DNA from: Agaricus subrufescens
Lineage: Eukaryota > Basidiomycota > Agaricomycetes > Agaricales > Agaricaceae
Length of the DNA: 64,000 nt
Assembly: GCA_029945375.1 (NCBI GenBank)
Contig: CM057063.1
Coordinates: 1,671,894 to 1,735,893 of the forward strand
Reading direction: 5' to 3'
Part shown: positions 11,366 to 22,971 of the stretch, one piece after another
Layout of the letters: each line of letters begins with the position of its first letter
Position numbering within the stretch: the first letter of the stretch is position 1
The notes under the pieces: model-generated
Database searches by the model: none
Seen by the model: only the letters and a program-made list of their open reading frames with translations
Told to the model about the DNA's origin: nothing
Made by a program: the position numbers and the translations under genes

Positions 11366-13914
11366 CTACCTACGGCTAGCGCTCCCAGCTTGCTTCATTT
11401 TCTTGGGTATTGGAGGATCCGCCGAACTTGACTGTTCTTCTTTATTCTTGTACTCATTATCATCTTGAGGCTTCGGTGAAGCTTCTGCGTGTTTTCGTTT
11501 CTTCGGAACCTTCACATAAGTAGTAGAGTGCAATTCAACATGTCTTGCGTCCCTCTTGATTACATCAGCTAGTTCATCGAGAGTCCTGAAGACATATCCA
11601 TAAACGATATGTATCCATTCGGGGTCACCAGGTGTTTCCAAAATGTATGAACTGTAGAAGACATCTCGGATATCTTGCATAAAAGTGGGGATGCGAGGAC
11701 GCGGCAAACCAGGGTGAAGACAGTGCTGTAGTTGCCCCTCAATCCGACCATCCATGATAAAAAGTTGGTTGCATGTGATGCTAGGAAGAGGATCGTTGAT
11801 AAAGACCGACTTTGCAAATTCATTCCCATCATGATATTTGACCCGGTAGGTGAGAAGGTATAACTTGACCCACCATAAGGAAGGCTCTACGCCATGTTGG
11901 GGTCGATCCCTCAGTTGTGCTGGAGTCCGGCGTGGTATTTTACCTGAGTGAGCCATGTCTAAGTCAAGCGTAGTATGAGCGTTTTGCACAGCCATTCCCG
12001 TGTGGATTTCATAAGGCATGAAGAAAGGTGTACCCTAAAGCAATGCCTAATGGTCAGTAAATGAGCTTGAAGTTCAACCTTGGAAACAAACCGTTTTTAG
12101 CTCTAAGCGACCATTTTCATCCTCACAGCGCTTTGCAAACTCAAAGTCACTCAATTTTCCGCCCAGTTTACCATTGCTTCTCGTCACCGCTATGATATTT
12201 CCAGCGCTAACATCCCTATGCATCCAGCCAGCGAGATACATCAAAACTAAAGCTAGAGGATGTGAAGTCAGTGACAAGGGTGTATGTGTCACATACGGGC
12301 GAACTTGCCAATAGAAGCGTCCGGAATCGCAGTGAACGCGGTTTCCAGTGAGCCAACGCGATCGAGTGAATGCCCTATTTCTTCATATACTAATCGGTAG
12401 TGCTGCTTGGTCGTGTAAGAGCATGGTTTCGATTGTCCGGGTCTCAAGGCGGTCATCCTTTTCCAGTTGTTCTGCTCACTAAAAGTGGAGGGAGCTTTTT
12501 GAGTTGAGCCTTCTAACATGCTTGAATCCTCCACAAACAATTCTCTTGCGCCATTGGTGATCAAAGGGAATTCTACTCTGCTTCCATCGTTGGACATATC
12601 GTCAAAATGCAGGATTTCTGGTGCGGGCGTAGCCTGACTCGACTTGCATTTGGACTTGCCAAGCTCAAAACTGTCGCATACGATGCCCATGAAATAATGT
12701 TTATAGTCCTTCTCTTCCAGCATAGTCTTCAACTTCGCGCGAAGAGGTGGGGGAGCCCATTGATAATCCTCCTCCTTGACCGTGCTGAGGCACTCGAAAA
12801 TCGCGTCAAGGTTCTGCTTTTCCGTCCGGGATCCCTCGTCAAGTCAGACATCCTTCAAAGCAACCTTTTTGTCACCTTCCACCTTCTCATAGATCGCATC
12901 CCCTGAAAATCCCTTCACTTCGACGGCGCTCCAAACACGGGTATTCCTTCCCGTAATGCATACAACCCTCCGGTGAAATAACAACTCAATCGTCTTGAAA
13001 TACCGTGTCCCAGTTTTGTTGGGTATCTCATACACGTATCGTAATCCGTTGTCCTCTATGCGGTGGATCGTAGGATCATACCTCATTTCCTCGTGTGTGG
13101 CATAGATGAATGAGAGCAACACCCGAATTAATGCATCAATATCCTGCATAAGATGAGGAATGGATAAAATCCGTTGTACAATGAGCCTACCGTTGTGAAA
13201 TTGAATGTTTCAGACTTGACAGAGTGGGAGCGTGAAAAATACCAAACAGCCATTTCGGTATTCTCAATGGTGATCTGTGGCAAAATCGGCGAGGATCGTG
13301 ATAGTGAAACATATAGAGACGCACTCCGTATATCCAATTGCGGCAGGGATCATCGCTCATAATGAAACTTGCACAGGATACTAATTTCTCGCGATTCTGG
13401 ACGCGTGAATAAGAACTATTGAGGGGACACATAGAATACTTACAACTTCGTAACCACTCAGGATTTTTGTTGACTTCGGCGACCACTACTGTTTCCGAAG
13501 ATACAATGTATTTGTTCTTGATACTGTTGGTTTCTCGAATAAAACAAGCATCAATCGCAAAGTTGGAGTTCCCAATTTCCGATATCACTCGGGCATTGGG
13601 ACAATCGCGGTAGGAAAAGTTGCGCTGACGTCCATTGAGCCCCTCGAGTCCGTTGTCAAATACATCAGCAATAGCCTCCAATGGTTTGAATGCATTTGCT
13701 TCCGAAGAAAGTCGGTGTGGTTCTTCATCAAATTCTTGCCATTTGAGTTGGTTCTCCTCGTTCAAAGCGAGCAGTTGTTTTTCAATCAGAGTATGTTTAG
13801 CGGCTTCAACAAGGACGTCATTGGGTAAGCAGGGACCATAATGGGCGAGAAAGGCGTCAATAGGGCATTGTAACATCTCCTTCTGCATCTGCTCTGAAAT
13901 ATGCCTTCAAAGAA
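11366..13914 (-). pseudogene. FunK1 fungal protein kinase, copy A (nonsense and 5' truncated)
   Basis: This is collinear with the intact copy at 14635-17225 through all exons: FNFTT/DIDALIRV, the ENTEMAVWYFSRSH segment, WMHRDVSAGN, LSDFEFAKRCEDE and the final GTPFFMPYEIH exon with a basic tail. Two lesions are visible. In the large central exon the conserved Trp after KDV is TGA (reverse complement of 12843-12845), where copies B and C have TGG. The first 30 codons of copy B are missing: similarity stops just before MQKEM near 13905. An apparent 2-bp frameshift near 13310 is not a lesion, because it falls inside an intron (GTGCGT..ACAG) that is 48 nt in copy B and 50 nt here. Readthrough or a shortened N-terminal product cannot be excluded. 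Confidence 0.8.
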
Positions 13915-13917
13915 TTA

Positions 13918-13970
13918 GTGGTCTATCCTAGGACACACCGTGCATTGCTGTTGTTGCTGACATAACAAGT
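13918..13970 (-). repeat. Possible inverted copy of FunK1 copy B upstream DNA
   Basis: Read on the minus strand, this stretch resembles the plus-strand sequence at about 17227-17270 just upstream of copy B: both start TGTCAGCA and end ATAGACCACT or ATGGACCACT. By eye about 25 of 33 aligned bases match, with one 6-bp gap. It sits exactly where copy A loses its first exon, so it may mark an inversion junction. Confidence 0.35.
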
Positions 13971-14244
13971 CCCGCGCCACGACAGCACATAAACCATTCC
14001 CTGGCCTTAAAATACGAGTTGACGTAGCCCATAATGCCCTCTGTTTAAACAGATTTGGTATCCGCGAACAGGGCATGACACATGAGTTCAGCTTAGATGG
14101 TGGACGAAATGAGCTTCTGTTGTAACGACCATGTTTAGCGAGGAAGCGGGAACTAGTGAAAGAGGCAGAAGTACTTTTGCCTAGCCATTTCTTGGCGAGG
14201 AAGGGTCGGATAGATGTCCTGAGACAAGGATGTCAGCGCGAGTG

Positions 14245-14634
14245 GTGAGCTGGATCGATCGTGCTATGACCTCGGACAATTGCCGCATCGACGACGAAGA
14301 GAACGTCTATGCGGTTAAGTAAGCGAGTGTTACTAAGTATAGCGCTGGTATTTCGAAATGTCATAAGTGTCAATCCAGCCGCATTCAAGTAGTTTGGAGG
14401 GTGATTGGGGTTCCTACTGATGAGGGACGGATCTAGTTTGAAGGTGGAACCAGAAATATCAAATCTCATCTTGGTGTAGAGTTCTCGTGGAAGACAATTA
14501 TGAATGGTTTGGTTGATAACAATCCAATCCAAACATCGTTCAATAGATTCAAAAAAATTGGTAGTATACTCGTATGAAATCAGATAGGGTGGCGGTGGGC
14601 GAACAGGCTCGAACAGATCATGGGCCCACTTATG
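14245..14634 (-). repeat. 3' flank of FunK1 repeat unit (copy B)
   Basis: This is the counterpart of 10958-11365, lying immediately downstream of the intact FunK1 copy. Offset between matching landmarks in the two flanks is about 3.28 kb, which gives the duplication unit size. The remaining 13971-14244 has no recognisable gene. Confidence 0.7.
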
Positions 14635-17225
14635 CTAAGCACTCCCAGCTTGCTTCATTCTCTTGGGTATTGGAGGATCCGAACTCGAACCTTCTTTTTG
14701 GTACTCGTACTCATCGTCATCTCGAGGCTTCGGTGAACCTTCCGCGTGTTGTCGTTTCTTTGGGACTTTGACATAGTTAGTAGAGTGTAACTCAACATGT
14801 TTTGCATCCGTCTTGATTATACCAACCAGTTCATCGAGAGCGTCGAAGACATATCCATAAAGAGTATGGAGAAATTCAGGGTCATCAGGTATTTCCAAAA
14901 CGTATGAAGCGTGAAAGACATCTCGGATTTCTTGCATCAAAGTGGGGATGCGATGATGCCGCAAACCAGGGTGAAGGCGGGTTTGTAGATGCTCCGAAAC
15001 CTGACCGGGCCCGACAAAAAGTCGGCTGCGTGCCCTGCTAGGAAGAGGAGCATTCATAAAGACCAACTTCGCGTAACCATTCCCACCACGATAGTTGACT
15101 CGGTAGATGAGAAGGTATAACTTGACCCACCATAAGGACTCCACGCCATGCTGGGGTCGATCTTTCAATGGTGTTAGAGTCCGTTGTGATGCTTTCCCGG
15201 AGCGAAACATGCTCCAGTCAAACTTAGTCTGAGTTTGCTCAGCCAATCTCGCGTGGAGTTCATGAGGCATGAAGAAAGGTGTACCCTAAAACAATGCCTA
15301 GCCATCAGCAAATGGGCTTAAAGATCGGCCTTGGAACAAACCGTTTTTGGATCCGAGCTACCACTTTCATCTTCGCAGCGCTTCGCAAACTCAAAGTCAC
15401 TTAGTTTTCCGCCTGCTTCACCATTACACCCCTTCACCGCTATGATATTTCCCGCACTAACATCCCTATGCATCCAGCCAGCAAGGTACGTCAGAACCAA
15501 AGCTAGAGGATGTGAAGTCAGTGATAATTGCGTACATGTACACGGGTGAACTTGCCAATATAAGCATCCGAAACCGCGGTAAATGCAGTTTCCAGGGAGT
15601 CGACGCGATCGAGTGACTGCCCGATTTCTTCGTATACCAATCGGTAGTGTTGCTTGGTCGTGTAAGAGCGTGGTTCCGGTGTTGAAAGCTGACCCAGGTC
15701 AGTCAGCTTTTTCCAGTTATTCTGCTCACTATAAGTGGAGGGAGCTTTTTGAGTTGAACCTTCCAACATATTTCGATCCTCCACAAAGGTTTCTCTTCCG
15801 TCATTAGCAGTTGAGGCAGACCCTACTCTGCTTCCATTGTCGGCGTCATCGTCAAACTGCAGGATTTCTGGTGCGGGAGTAGCTTGGCTTGACTTGCCTT
15901 TGGACTTGCCAAGCTCAAAACTGTCGCATACGATGCCCATGAAATAACGCTTATAATCCTTCTCTTTCAGCGCAGTCTCCAATTTCGCGCGAAGTGGAGG
16001 GGGAGCCCATTGATAATCCTCCTCCTTGACCGTGTCGAGGCACTCAAAAATCGCATCAAGGTTCTGCTTTTCCGTCATGGATCCTTCGTCAAGCCAGATA
16101 TCCTTCAAGGCAACCTTTTTATCACCCTCCATCTTCTCATAAATCGCATCTCCTGAAGATCCCTTTACTTCAATGGCTCTCCACACACGTGTCTTCCTTC
16201 CTGTAATGCAGACAACCCTCCGGTGAGATAACAAGTCAATCGTCTTGAAATACCGTGTCCCAGTTTTGTTGGGTATCTCATACACGTATCGCAACCCGTT
16301 GTCCTCTATGCGGTGAATTGTAGGATCGTACCCCATTTCCTCGCGCGTGGCATAGATGAACGAGAGGAACACTCGAATTAATGTGTTGATATCCTGCATA
16401 ACATGAGGCATGGATAAAACCCATTGTATATCGAACTTACCTTTGTGAAATTGAATGCTTCAGACTTGACAGAGTGTGAGCGTGAAAAATACCAAACAGC
16501 CATCTCAGTATTCTCAACCGTGATCTGAGGCGAAATCAGTGAGGGATGTGGCGGTGAAACATATATACGCACTCCGTATATCCAATTGCGGCGGGGATCA
16601 TCATTCATAATGAAGCTTGCACAGGATACTAATTTCTCGCGATTCTGGACGCGTGAATACAAAGAACCACTGAGGGCACAAACAGAATACTTACATCTTT
16701 GTAATCCCTCGTAAATTTCTTGAATTCGGCGACCACTACTGTTGCTGAGGATACAATGTATTTGTTCTGGATATCGTTGGGTCCTCCCAAAAAACAAGCG
16801 TCGGTTCTGAAGTTGGAGTTCCCGATTTCCGATATGACTTGGGTGTTGGGACAATCACGGTAGGAAAAGTTGCGCTGACGGCCATTGAGCCCCTCGAGTC
16901 CGTTATCAAATGCGTTGGCGATAGCTTCCAATGGCTTGAATGCATCTGCTTCCGAAGAGAATTGGCGCGGTTCTTCATCAAATTCTTGCCATTCTAGTTG
17001 GTTCTCCTCGTTCCAAACGAGCAGCTGTTTTTCCATCAGAGTGCTTTTAGCAGATTCAACAAGGAGGTCATCAGGTAAGAAGGGACTATAATGGGCGAGA
17101 AACGCGTCGACAGGGCACCGTAACATCTCCTTCTGCATCTCCTCCGAAATATGTTGACGAGCCTTGGATTGCTTGTCCCACTCGCCTGAGCTCATTTTAT
17201 ACTGCCTTCGCGTGAGACTGGACAT
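14635..17225 (-). CDS. FunK1 fungal-type protein kinase, copy B (intact)
   Basis: I rebuilt six exons: 17225-16695, the two halves of 16644-16441 split by a 48-nt intron, 16393-15544, 15502-15342 and 15285-14635. They give about 782 residues with frame kept throughout. The order of motifs fits the FunK1 (Pkinase_fungal) family expanded in multicellular basidiomycetes: ENTEMAVWYFSRSH, LIRVFLSFIYATREEMGYDPT, TGRKTRVWRAIEV, VALKDIWLDEG, HYRLVYEEIGQSLDRV, then catalytic loop HRDVSAGN near residue 525 and SDFEFAK in the DFG position. The Gly of DFG is Glu, so metal binding may be altered. The tail is Lys-rich (KVPKKRQHAEG, IPKRMKQAG) and may be nuclear. The start is the first ATG (MSSLTRRQ); MQKEM is a later alternative. 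Family functions are poorly known. Confidence 0.85.
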
Positions 17226-18415
17226 GTCAGCAGCAATGCGTGGTATATCCCAATATGGACCACTTACTCTGGCAAAGCCTTCTGCTTTTTGGGCGTGCGC
17301 GGTTGTTTAAAACTATGTAAGTTATACGTGGTCACTCTTATTGTGTAACCATAGAAGGGTCTGGTAAATAGATACCTTTCGTTGCCTGTCATGAATAAGC
17401 TTCCTCACGGGAGAGTGGTGTGGGTGATTGTGGTTATCCATTTTCGAGACACCGGTTCATTATTTAAGTCAAAAATGTGGGACAGAAAAAGCAAGCAGTC
17501 AATCGTGGTCGATCGATAATATGGCATGCTCATCAGCACAAGGACTGAATCAGGGTTGAATCAAAGGTGATTGTCATTGATCACACGGCGGACAATTAGC
17601 TGTCAAATGGAGATAAGGGGTTTGATGTCAAGCGGTTTGTCAGATCGTCGGCAACCGTTGATGCGCCATGTCACAGGTGTGACGTGGATCCTCCTAGCAT
17701 AGTATAGGAAAGACAACAGGTATCAGTGCTTGTCTCGTATCTGGAAGTCCTTGTAACAGCCATAAGGCCCATATATTGGCTCGTTCATATCACCCGACTT
17801 GTGAAGCGTGACAGATGAGGTAATTAAATCCTGATTTGACGCATCAGTATTGTACCATTGACATCAAACCCGCTACCTCCATTTGACAACTGTTTGTCCG
17901 CCGTGTCATGATTATCAGAAAAACAAGACACAAGAATTTCTCTGCAGCATGGGTTCTGGCTATCGGATATGCGATCGGCATGACGCCATTTATCCTGGTC
18001 CATACTTACCCTCAACTTCCTGATTGCTGATATGATCTAGCGAGAACAACATGAACCAGAATTTATGGGCAGCTTGTTTTGCTAAGCCAAATCAACCTAT
18101 CATAGCTCATTTCATGCTCATGTTGTCTTCATTAGTGGTGGCAAGAAAGACGTCTTTTCCACATTTTCGGCGTTTCAGAAGCCTGATTGTGGGTGCTGGT
18201 TAGCTGCCCCAGCCTATATCTCATCCATCTCTATTGTGATTTAACGGCAAGATAGCGGCACTTCCGGTGAAGGATATGGCCCAATTAATGAACAGAAGAA
18301 TCTATCACCCGTTGCTTGGACATCCGTACAGACTGGCTAACTGCTTGAAGCTGAGCGTTTGTCAACAAGTCCAAAACGGAGGAAATGTGAAGACAAAACT
18401 GTCAGTGCGAACAAT
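17226..18415. other. Gene-free spacer in FunK1 array
   Basis: About 1.2 kb upstream of copy B shows no supportable coding region. It contains the inverted-repeat structure annotated separately at 17582-17910. Confidence 0.5.
17582..17910. repeat. Inverted-repeat element (candidate MITE or DNA-transposon remnant)
   Basis: The left arm, 17582-17631 (CACGGCGGACAA, GTCAAATGGAG, GGTTTGATGTCAA), is matched in inverse orientation by the right arm, 17858-17910 (TTGACATCAAACC, CTCCATTTGAC, TTGTCCGCCGTG). The arms are roughly 50 bp, about 80-85% identical by eye, and separated by about 225 bp without an ORF. This is the size and shape of a non-autonomous DNA transposon or a foldback structure. I could not identify target-site duplications with confidence. 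Confidence 0.55.
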
Positions 18416-18510
18416 GGGCTGGATTAATTATGCTATGACTTCGGGCAAATACTGCGTCGACGACAAAGAGAAGATCCGTACAGCTAAGTAAGTAGGGTTA
18501 ACGTCGCTAC
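18416..18510 (-). repeat. Partial 3' flank of FunK1 repeat unit (third copy)
   Basis: The segment containing ATGCTATGACTTCGGGC, GTCGACGACAAAGAGAA and TAAGTAAGTAGGGTTAACG matches the 3' flanks at 10965 and 14248 in the same orientation, but only over about 95 bp. Confidence 0.6.
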
Positions 18511-18599
18511 TTCTGGCAGCCCACTATTTGAAAGATCTCCCCTAAAAGTCCGCCACCTTTCTGGCTCTCCTTGTTGATCTAGCACCTGTAGTTGTGCTC

Positions 18600-18745
18600 T
18601 ACATACAGTTTATTTGGCGATTTCAATAAGGGCATCATTGAGTCCATAGCCATCAGGAAAGGAGGGACTGCAATGAGTAAAAATGCGTGAAGTAACATCA
18701 GCAAATCGGCTCAAATATTGTAGACCTTACATCATAAACACACAC
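18600..18745 (-). pseudogene. Decayed fragment of a FunK1 N-terminal exon
   Basis: The sequence around TTCAATAAGGGCATCATTGAG and GGAGGGACTGCAATGAG resembles the N-terminal exon of copies A (13797-13860) and B (17040-17100), which read TTCAACAAGGACGTCATTGGG or similar. No frame survives. It lies between the third 3' flank and the C-terminal part of copy C, so exon order is scrambled here. Confidence 0.45.
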
Positions 18746-18759
18746 TGTATAAAGAAAGG

Positions 18760-19660
18760 TGTACCCTAAAGCAATGCGTAGCGGTCAGCACATGGACTTG
18801 GAGATCAGTCTCGGGAACAAACCGTTTTTGGTTTCGAGTCACCACTTTCATCCTCGCAGCGCTTCGCAAACTCAAAGTCACTCAATTTTCCACACGGTTC
18901 ACCGTTACCCCTCCTCACCGCTATGATATTCCCCGCACTAATATCCCTATGCATCCAGCCAATGAGATACATCAAAACTAAAGCTAGAGGGTTTGAAGTC
19001 AGTAATAAGCATGTATATGTAAACGGGCGGACTTGCCAATGAAAGCGTCTGAAACGGCGGTGAATGCAGTTTCCAGCGAGCCAACGCGATCGAGGGACTG
19101 CCCAATTTCTTCGTATACTAATCTGTAGTGCTGCTTGGTCTCGTAAGAGTGTGGTATCGGTGTTGTGTCCATAGCCAAGTTGATCATCTTTTTCGAGTCA
19201 TTCTCACTATAGGTGAAGGCAGCTGTTCGAGTTAAACCCACCAGCATGCTTGAATCAGCCACCTTTATTTCTCTTGCGCTGGTAGTCAAAGAGGAATCTA
19301 CTCTGCTTCCATCGTCGGACCCATCGTCAAAATGCAGGATTTCTGGTGCCGGAGTAGCTTGACTCGACTTGCATTTGGACTTGCCAAGCTCAAAACTGTC
19401 GCATACGATGCCCATGAAATAACGTTTATAGTCCTTCTCTTCCAGCACAGTCTTCAATTTCGCGCGAAGGGGCGGGGGAGCCCATTGATAATCCTCCTCC
19501 TTGACCGTGTCGAGGCACTCAAAAATCGCATCAAGGTTCTGCTTTTCCGTCCTGGATCCCTCGTCAAGCCAGACATCCTTCAAAGCGACCTTTTTATCAC
19601 CTTCCACCCTCTCACTTCTGAGTCTTCTCATAGATCGCATTTCCTGACTGCACTGATAAT
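18760..19660 (-). pseudogene. FunK1 protein kinase, copy C (truncated both ends)
   Basis: The central exon is open (18999-19640) and includes VALKDVWLDEG, FECLDTVKEEDYQWAPPPLRAKL and YRLVYEEIGQSLDRVGSLE. The next exon keeps WMHRDISAGN and LSDFEFAKRCEDE. The final exon holds only the first codons (GTPFF), then diverges and stops 8 codons later. On the 5' side similarity ends near 19640-19660 after a small insertion that duplicates a CTTCTCA word, just before the MGM1 promoter. All residues N-terminal to about 300 of copy B are missing, so it is a gene relic. Confidence 0.8.
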
Positions 19661-19763
19661 TCTAAACATAGAACGGATCAGAGGATTACCACGAGCCACG
19701 TGATCCGCATGGGTATGTCAGAGCTCGGCATCGGCATCGTTCAAGTCTCTCCATGTCTTCACG

Positions 19764-22700
19764 ATGATTCCTTCTCTCAGGAAGCGGGCAAAACACATCC
19801 TCTCAAGCCCAAAATATCTGGCCTATGGGTTTAAAAACACTCCGGCGCAGTCCAAACGCCTTCTCGAGGCTCGGCTGTTGGGACAAAGGCAATACACATC
19901 CAACACGTTCCTTACATCCCATTCCTTGAGAAGACGCTACACAACCACCTCTCTTGCATCTTTCCCTGCGATTCAGACTCGGTCTTTGTCATATGCATCA
20001 ATACCGCGTTTTGTTTTGCGTGCTTTCCGGGTGCCGATAGCAGGTGCAACCGTCGGCGCTGGGGGTCTCGGTTATGCAAACTACAAGTTTGAGGGTATGT
20101 GCTTTCCGACGCTGTTTACTTTTCAAGTTCTGATTACGTTTTAGAGGTCAGAAAAACAACGCATGGCTGGATTAACACTGCACAAGAAACCGCTCAAGGC
20201 ATTTTTTACACCGCGTCTGACGGATTGAAGTCAGTCAAGGACGCCGTATCAGAAATCCCGCTTCCAGCACTGGAAACGCCGCAATTCCTCAAGGACCTCT
20301 TTTCCACCGGGAACGAAAGCGGTCGGAAGGACAAGGGTTCAGAGAATGGCGACAAGTCGAATGGCCGCTCTCCAAAGGACGAGGCTGCCATCGCCGCGCT
20401 CGTAGCTGCTACTATGTCCTCGCCCTCAGACTCGAAGACAGAGCTCTCCGAAGAGGCCAAGCAAAATGGGCTAATGCATCTGACCAAGAAGCTTATTGAA
20501 ATCAGGAGCATGCTCCTAAGCATCGATCAGAGTGATGCACTTAAGCTACCTAGTATTGTGGTGATTGGAAGTCAGAGTTCTGGAAAGAGTTCAGTATTGG
20601 AAGCTATCGTAGGGCACGAATTCTTACCAAAGTACGTGTCTCACAAGTCTGGTTGGATTGAATTGACTCATATCTCTTTCTTATTTCTAGGGGCAACAAT
20701 ATGGTCACCCGCCGGCCTATCGAACTCACATTGATTCATACGCCGACAAAGGAAGGCCATCTTCCTTCTGAGTACGGAGAATTTCCTGGGCTCGCTATGG
20801 GCAAGATAACGAACTTCGCTGACATCCAACGGACACTTACCGAGCTCAATCTTGCCGTTCCCGCATCTGATTGTGTATCCAACGACCCCATCGACCTCCG
20901 TATCTATTCACCGAATGTTCCCGATTTAACACTCATCGACCTTCCCGGCTACGTTCAAATTTCGTCTTTGGACCAACCAGAGACCCTTAAAGAGAAGATA
21001 GCTGGCTTGTGCGAAAAATACATTCGCGAACCTAACATCATTCTCGCCGTATGTGCTGCGGATGTTGATTTAGCCAACTCACCTGCCTTACGGGCGAGTC
21101 GGAAAGTTGACCCATTAGGCCTGAGAACTATTGGTGTCGTCACAAAGATGGATCTAGTCCCTCCCGCACAAGGAGCCCAGATTCTCGCTGGGAATCGTTA
21201 CCCCCTGCACCTTGGTTACGTCGGTGTCGTGTCCAAGAAGAACCCTGCCGGATCTTCGACAGCAGTGGTCGCCCAGAATGCTGAAGATAGCTATTTTCAT
21301 CAGAATCAAGATCATTTCGGCAACACGTCGCAGCTTTTGGTTGGTACTGGAACCCTTCGTCGTCGACTTATGGAGGTTCTTGAATCGTCCATGGCTTCGT
21401 CTCTTCACGGCATCACCAATGCTGTACAGCTGGAGCTTGAAGAAGCGACGTACCAATTCAAGGTACAATACAATGATAGATCCCTTACTGCGGAATCTTA
21501 TGTAGCCGAGACGATGGATATACTAAAACACCGGTTCAAACAAAGCACCCAAGATTTCCGCCGACCTATCATCCAGGCAAAGCTCAAAGAAATGCTGGAC
21601 GACAAAGTGATGGATGTCCTAGAACAGTTATATTGGCTTGACAAAAAGGCTCCCGAATTGAGCCAAATGGGATCCAACCCGAAATTAAAACCCGAAGATG
21701 TTGACCCATATTGGAAACACAAATTCGAAGCTGCCTCAAGTTTACTTACCAAATCTGGTGTAGGGCGGGATTCGACGTTACTTGTAGCGGATGGGTTACG
21801 TTCGCTCATCGACTCCATCGCACTCGGAGAACCGTTCAATTTCCATCCGAGGGCAGCTGAGCGTCTTATCGAATTTTCGCATGCTATCTTACGTGACCGC
21901 ATTGGCGTAACGTCGGACCAAGTCGAGAATTGTATCAAGCCATATAAGTATGAGGTGGAGGTAGAACCGAGAGAGTGGGAGCAGGGGAGGCAGAAGGCGA
22001 TTGATTTATTCGAGAAGGAGGTGGAGGCATGCCAAACCAAGTTGAGGGAGATTACGAAGAAAGTCGGTGGTGGCCGAAGATTGAATGGGTTGATGAGTTA
22101 CGTGAAGAGATTGGAGGAGGGTCAGAGAGCTGTGAGGACCGCCGTCAATGAAACGGGCGTTGCCACGAGCCAGACGGAAGGAGGTGATGAACTTGCTACC
22201 GAGTCATATCGTTACCCACCCGGTCAAATTGTTGATGGTGAGTAGGCGAGTGGGGGAGGGATGTTTTTCATTCAACGTCATTGATCCATTGTCCCCCAGC
22301 CCGGTATGCGATGATGTATAGTGATCGACTCGGCATTCTCAAGTTACGTCTCGCTGCCCTCAAATCTCCGCGATGTCGTGCTGGGCCCCAGAGCGAGGTG
22401 TTTTGCCCTGAAGTTTTCTTGAATGTTGTTGCCGATAAACTAGCGTATACTTCATCTCAGTTCATTAACATTGAGCTCCTAGACCATTTCTTCTATCAAG
22501 TGAGTGCCTTTGATCATTTGTTCTAATCTTGGTTGATATATCACACCCTGTTAGTTCCCTCGCGAAATTGATTCGCGATTGCTTTATGATCTGGATAGGA
22601 AAGAGATATCCACGTTTGCCCGGGAGAATCCCGGGGTCCGCCGACATCTAGATTTGCAACAACGCAAGGAGAAATTGGAGGAGGTTATGAAGCAGCTTAA

Positions 22701-22776
22701 TGGTCTATCAACGCTGCGGTCAGATCCTCAGCCACAGCCTCGTCGGCAACGGGGTCTTTTCGGAAAAATGTTTTGA
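19764..22776 (+). CDS. MGM1: Mitochondrial dynamin-like GTPase Mgm1/OPA1
   Basis: Five exons (19764-20094, 20145-20631, 20691-22237, 22300-22499, 22555-22776) total 2787 nt, or 928 residues. The N-terminus is rich in Arg, Ser and Thr with no acidic residues, typical of a mitochondrial presequence. A short Gly/Ala membrane segment lies near residues 88-107 ([17 protein letters not shown]). The GTPase domain shows G1 GSQSSGKSS near 252, G3 LIDLPGY near 355 and G4 TKMD near 423. The middle and GED-like regions follow, ending with basic [11 protein letters not shown]. Mgm1 drives inner-membrane fusion and cristae shape, and is cut by a rhomboid protease near the membrane segment. The gene abuts truncated FunK1 copy C on its 5' side and converges with the SCP2 gene. 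Confidence 0.95.
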
Positions 22777-22971
22777 TACTACTTGGATTGGGGATTTTCC
22801 TTCCTAGCACATGGACTCGTTCGCTCTCCCAACTCTTGGCTGTGTTTCCCCAGTAATGTTTTTTTTTACATGTATTCTCAGCGGCATAGCGGCACCCTCC
22901 CATATTCATAAATACACTATGAATCACACTAATAGCTTGCGGCAGGATACGCGAGATTATGAACTCCTGTC

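Noticed and set aside
13290..13325. Two-base frameshift in FunK1 copy A
   Set aside because: The length difference lies inside a GTGCGT..AG intron whose removal gives the conserved ENTEM segment in both copies.
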